From: Acidimicrobiia bacterium
GTDB lineage: Bacteria; Actinomycetota; Acidimicrobiia; IMCC26256; JAGNEX01
Assembly (NCBI GenBank): GCA_020637365.1
Contig: JACJWE010000002.1
Location: forward strand, 310,001 to 374,000
Length of the DNA: 64,000 bases
Direction: 5' to 3'
How positions within the stretch are numbered: the first letter of the stretch is position 1; every line of letters starts with the position of its first letter. The position numbers were made by a program, and so were the translations under genes. Below are positions 61,354 to 64,000 of the stretch, in pieces. The notes under the pieces were generated by a model. That model worked only from the letters and a program-made list of their open reading frames with translations. It was not told the DNA's origin and ran no database searches.

Positions 61354-62545
61354 ATGAGCACCACGCCACGAGCGTCCGATATCTCCAAGCTTCTCGAAGC
61401 GGTTCCCGACCCCGAACTGGGGAGCAACATCGTCGATCTGGGGATGGTGGGTGACATCACCATTTCCGACGGTACGGTCACAATCCCGATCAAGTTGACC
61501 ATCGCATCGTGTCCGCTGCGCGGTGAGATTCGTGACGCCGTCACCGAACGGATCAACGGCATCCCCGGGGTGGACAAGGTCAAGGTGGTCACGACCGAGA
61601 TGACCCAAGAGGAGCGCAGTGCCCTCATGGATCGAGCGCGCGCGCTGCGGCCGATCGTGCACCCGACACCGAGATCCCGCCCACGACCCGAGTCATCGCG
61701 GTCGCGCCGGGCAAAGGTGGCGTCGGCAAATCCTCGGTCACGGCCAATCTCGCTGCGGCGGTCGCACGGTCGGGTCATGTCGTCGGCGTTCTCGACGCTG
61801 ATATTTGGGGCTTTTCTATCCGCGGTTGTTGGGTGCCTCAGATCGACTTGGCGGCGAGGATGGCAAGATCGATCCGATCGAGATCCCCATCACCACGGTG
61901 GCTCCAGCCAGCAGCGGCTCCGCCACGAACGACCCGCCTGCCGGGATGATCAAGATGGTGTCGATGGGTTCGCTCGTCGAAGAAGAGGACAAGGCCCTGA
62001 TGTGGCGAGGGCTCATCCTTGCAAAGGCCGTCGAGCAGTTCCTGACCGATGTTCGGTGGGGTGAGCTCGACTATCTCTTCATCGATATGCCGCCGGGGAC
62101 AGGCGATATCCAGATGGCGCTGTCTCGCCTACTCCCCCGGGCTGAACTGATCGTCGTCACGACACCCCCGAAGAACGCGCAGCGGGTGGCGTCAAGGGTG
62201 GCAGATATGGCCCGCCGGTCCTATCTCAAGGTCATTGGCGTCGTCGAGAATATGAGCTCACTCATCTGCGCTCACGGTGAGCGGATCGACGTTTTTGGCT
62301 CGGGTGGCGGACAAGCGCTCGCCGATTCGCTCGGCGTACCGCTGTTGGGTTCTATTCCGTTGGAGCCTTCGGTCAGCATCGACGGCGATGAGGGCACTCC
62401 GGTTGTGCTCGGACATCCCGACAGCATCGCAGCGGCGCGTTTTGAGGCGATTGCCGACCGGATCATCGACGAGATCGCACCGATCCGCTCCATGGAAGGT
62501 TGCACCGCGCGCATGCTTGCGGCGATCGAAAACTCTCCTTCCTGA
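61354..62545 (+). CDS. mrp: Mrp/ApbC-type Fe-S cluster carrier ATPase, frameshifted twice
   Basis: Delivers Fe-S clusters using ATP. ATG 61354 has GGAG 8 bases upstream. A MIP18-like N-terminal domain (KLLEAVPDPELGSNIVDLGM) is intact in the first frame up to ARAL. A missing base near 61648 moves the frame; the next part carries the P-loop as VAPGKGGVGKSS with DADIWGFSI. A second missing base near 61821 restores the last frame at PRLLGASDRLGG, and it runs on through DMPPGTGDIQMAL to the stop. About 397 residues when repaired. The CxxC usual near NMSSL is reduced to a single cysteine (LICAHGER). Confidence 0.88.
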
Positions 62546-62550
62546 GAGGC

Positions 62551-64000
62551 CTATCCTCCGGGCCTCATCAGTCCGCTCCAGTCCCGGGACTTGATCCAAC
62601 GTCGAACCGGCCAGCACGCCACATATGACCCAAGAATGGTTGCAGCGGTGATCGCTGCCAATGTCGGCACCGGCCACGTCATCGCGAGATGCGGACCAAA
62701 GCGCTCGGTAGCGCCGAGTAGTCGGTCCACGGTGAACAGAGCGAGGAAGAGCCCGAGCATGACACCAATGCCGCTGACGAGTAGTCCTTCGTAGGTCAGC
62801 ATCCACGCGAGATCCTTCTCGGTGGCTCCCATCGATCGAACGATGGCAAGCGATCGGCGCCGCTCCCACGCAGCACGGGCCATGACGACGCCGAGACCGC
62901 CCATACCAGCGATCAGACCGAGGCCGAGGTACGCCTGGAACAGGCGGAACAGGCCGACTTGGGTCGAAATTGCGTCGCCGACGATCTGCTCGAAACTTTG
63001 GACCTCGAGTCCGAGATCTGCCATTCGATCGGTGAACGCCGCCACCTCGACGTCATCGAGGTCGGGTTTCCAACGCACATATGACAGGTCAGCACTCGGT
63101 TGGGTGCCAAAGGCGGCGTCGGCTGTTTGGCCTCCCATGAGCACACCGAGCCGAGCGAACGGGTCTTCGGTTACGCCAGCGACGGTCACCTCCGTCGCGT
63201 TCGCCGTTCGTACATCTACGAGCGTCAGCCGATCACCAACCTTCGTCTGGTACTCGGGCAAACCGGCGCGCTGCTGGCCCATATAGGGATCGACGATCAC
63301 GAGTCCCGGTGTCTGGGCGACCTGCTTGAACAGTTCGGCATCGCTCGCGGCGCCACCGCGGTCGCGAAGCGCTGGCGGACCGACCTCGGCCCACTCTTCA
63401 CCGAATACAGCGACCGGCCAGAAAACACCATCGCTGTCGGCGGGATAGACATCTGCGTACAGCCGTGCCACCGGCGCTGCGACGGCGACCGCCGGATCGG
63501 CGGCGATCGAGTCCGCTGCGATCGGTTGTCCGGGTGCCGCACTCAAACGAACACTGGCGCCACCCGCCGCGTCCTCCACAAAGGAGTGGCGCTGCCCGGT
63601 GAACGAGCTCGTCATGACCGTCGCAAAGATGAGCACGAACATCACCATCGCAAATGACGCGACGATCAAACCAACCCGTACCCGCTGCTCGCCGGGCCAG
63701 GTCGCAGCGAGGCGCCATGACCAACCACCAAAGCGGCCGGTGAGGCGATCAGGCCAGAACCCCACGACCAGAATGGTCGCGGACGCAGAGGCCAGGACCC
63801 CAAGCACTGCAAACGCGACGACGCCAAGCTCCGCCAAATCCCCTGGCGCCATAACCATTGCGGCCATCGTCCAGAACAACATGCCTCCGCCCGCCCAACC
63901 AAAGGCTCTCCGACCGTAACGGGTCACGAACACCGCACCCAGTCCGGCACAGATAAGCGGCGGCCCGACAACCAACGCGACCGTGTTGGAGGCAATAGCA
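62551..64000 (-). CDS. FtsX-like ABC transporter permease (partial, 5' end outside window)
   Basis: Only the C-terminal part is in the window, some 482 residues. It starts in a membrane segment (LICAGLGAVFV), has another set at about 95-115 (VGLIVASFAMVMFVLIFATV), a long outside domain (SSFTGQRHSFVEDAAGG to about 330), and four more helices with the FtsX signature AAWERRRSLAIVRSMGATEKDLAWML and the ending LGSYVACWPVRRWIKSR. Belongs to the MacB/LolC-type permease group; ligand unknown. Opposite strand to mrp, with 5 bases between stops. Confidence 0.88.
   Translation of the reverse strand, partial: AIASNTVALVVGPPLICAGLGAVFVTRYGRRAFGWAGGGMLFWTMAAMVMAPGDLAELGVVAFAVLGVLASASATILVVGFWPDRLTGRFGGWSWRLAATWPGEQRVRVGLIVASFAMVMFVLIFATVMTSSFTGQRHSFVEDAAGGASVRLSAAPGQPIAADSIAADPAVAVAAPVARLYADVYPADSDGVFWPVAVFGEEWAEVGPPALRDRGGAASDAELFKQVAQTPGLVIVDPYMGQQRAGLPEYQTKVGDRLTLVDVRTANATEVTVAGVTEDPFARLGVLMGGQTADAAFGTQPSADLSYVRWKPDLDDVEVAAFTDRMADLGLEVQSFEQIVGDAISTQVGLFRLFQAYLGLGLIAGMGGLGVVMARAAWERRRSLAIVRSMGATEKDLAWMLTYEGLLVSGIGVMLGLFLALFTVDRLLGATERFGPHLAMTWPVPTLAAITAATILGSYVACWPVRRWIKSRDWSGLMRPGG

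Noticed and set aside
1..64000. Mobile elements, prophage, CRISPR, toxin-antitoxin or defence islands
   Set aside because: No transposase, integrase, terminase, regularly spaced repeat with unique spacers, or recognised defence gene was seen; tandem repeats found are direct and without spacers.

Overview
The window is a gene-dense, GC-rich stretch of a bacterial chromosome, most likely from an actinomycete-type organism of the Acidimicrobiia (Ilumatobacter-like) group. Four observations point there. The order of the folate-ftsH-hpt-tilS-DUF2342 genes, the topA-helicase-tad genes and the glnA-glnE-glnA2 genes matches that known from Mycobacterium and relatives. There is a DUF2342 (F420-associated) metalloprotease. 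Several genes have a -10 element 6-7 bases before the start codon, as in leaderless actinobacterial mRNAs. Secreted proteins carry LAXTG anchors and threonine-rich stalks. The class assignment is an inference from gene content, not a phylogenetic result. No phage, transposon, integron or CRISPR array was seen.

Layout. 1-3438: folK (cut by the window edge), folB, a frameshifted lipoprotein and pyk. 3474-11011: a minus-strand housekeeping block read DUF2342, tilS, hpt, ftsH, folE, folP and a dead-phosphatase-like gene, preceded by a small membrane protein. 11047-17056: tRNA-Thr(CGT), then topA, an MFS transporter, tmk and holB, all on minus. 17276-21521: a membrane-anchored protein, an LCP cell-wall ligase and a DUF1998 helicase on plus. 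21528-26669: a compact tad (Flp pilus) operon on minus with 4-base overlaps between its ATPase, inner-membrane and partition-like genes. 26795-34031: a 24-residue micro-ORF, a DEAD-box helicase, an orphan HPt protein facing an OmpR-type regulator, a sigma-70 factor, an unknown protein and nadE. 34111-41104: metabolic and envelope genes (SDR, lipoprotein, thioesterase, acetyltransferase-like, DUF389, D-aminoacylase-like amidohydrolase).

41122-46848 holds the most distinctive block: three tandem, paralogous surface proteins, each with a signal peptide, a choice-of-anchor-type N-terminal domain, SdrD B-like repeats, a low-complexity stalk and a C-terminal LAXTG sortase signal plus membrane tail. 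At least two are followed by their own hairpin terminator, so they may be separately transcribed. 47201-54077 is a nitrogen-assimilation cluster: glnE, glnA, a second non-adenylylatable-looking glutamine synthetase, and a GlnR-like regulator overlapping it by 4 bases. 54188-59945 carries a secreted lipase-like protein, RidA, a Tat lipoprotein with a thioredoxin-like end, a two-component system and a divergent Thr/Pro-rich anchored protein. 60237-62545 is a Fe-S module: an A-type carrier and a SufR-like regulator divergent from mrp. The window ends inside an FtsX-type permease gene.

Five otherwise conserved genes (the lipoprotein at 899, ftsH, hpt, the GlnR-like gene, mrp) are broken by one or two single-base shifts that restore a full-length family member when corrected. 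Since hpt, ftsH and mrp are housekeeping genes, sequence errors are the simplest explanation; the coordinates given span the repaired genes.
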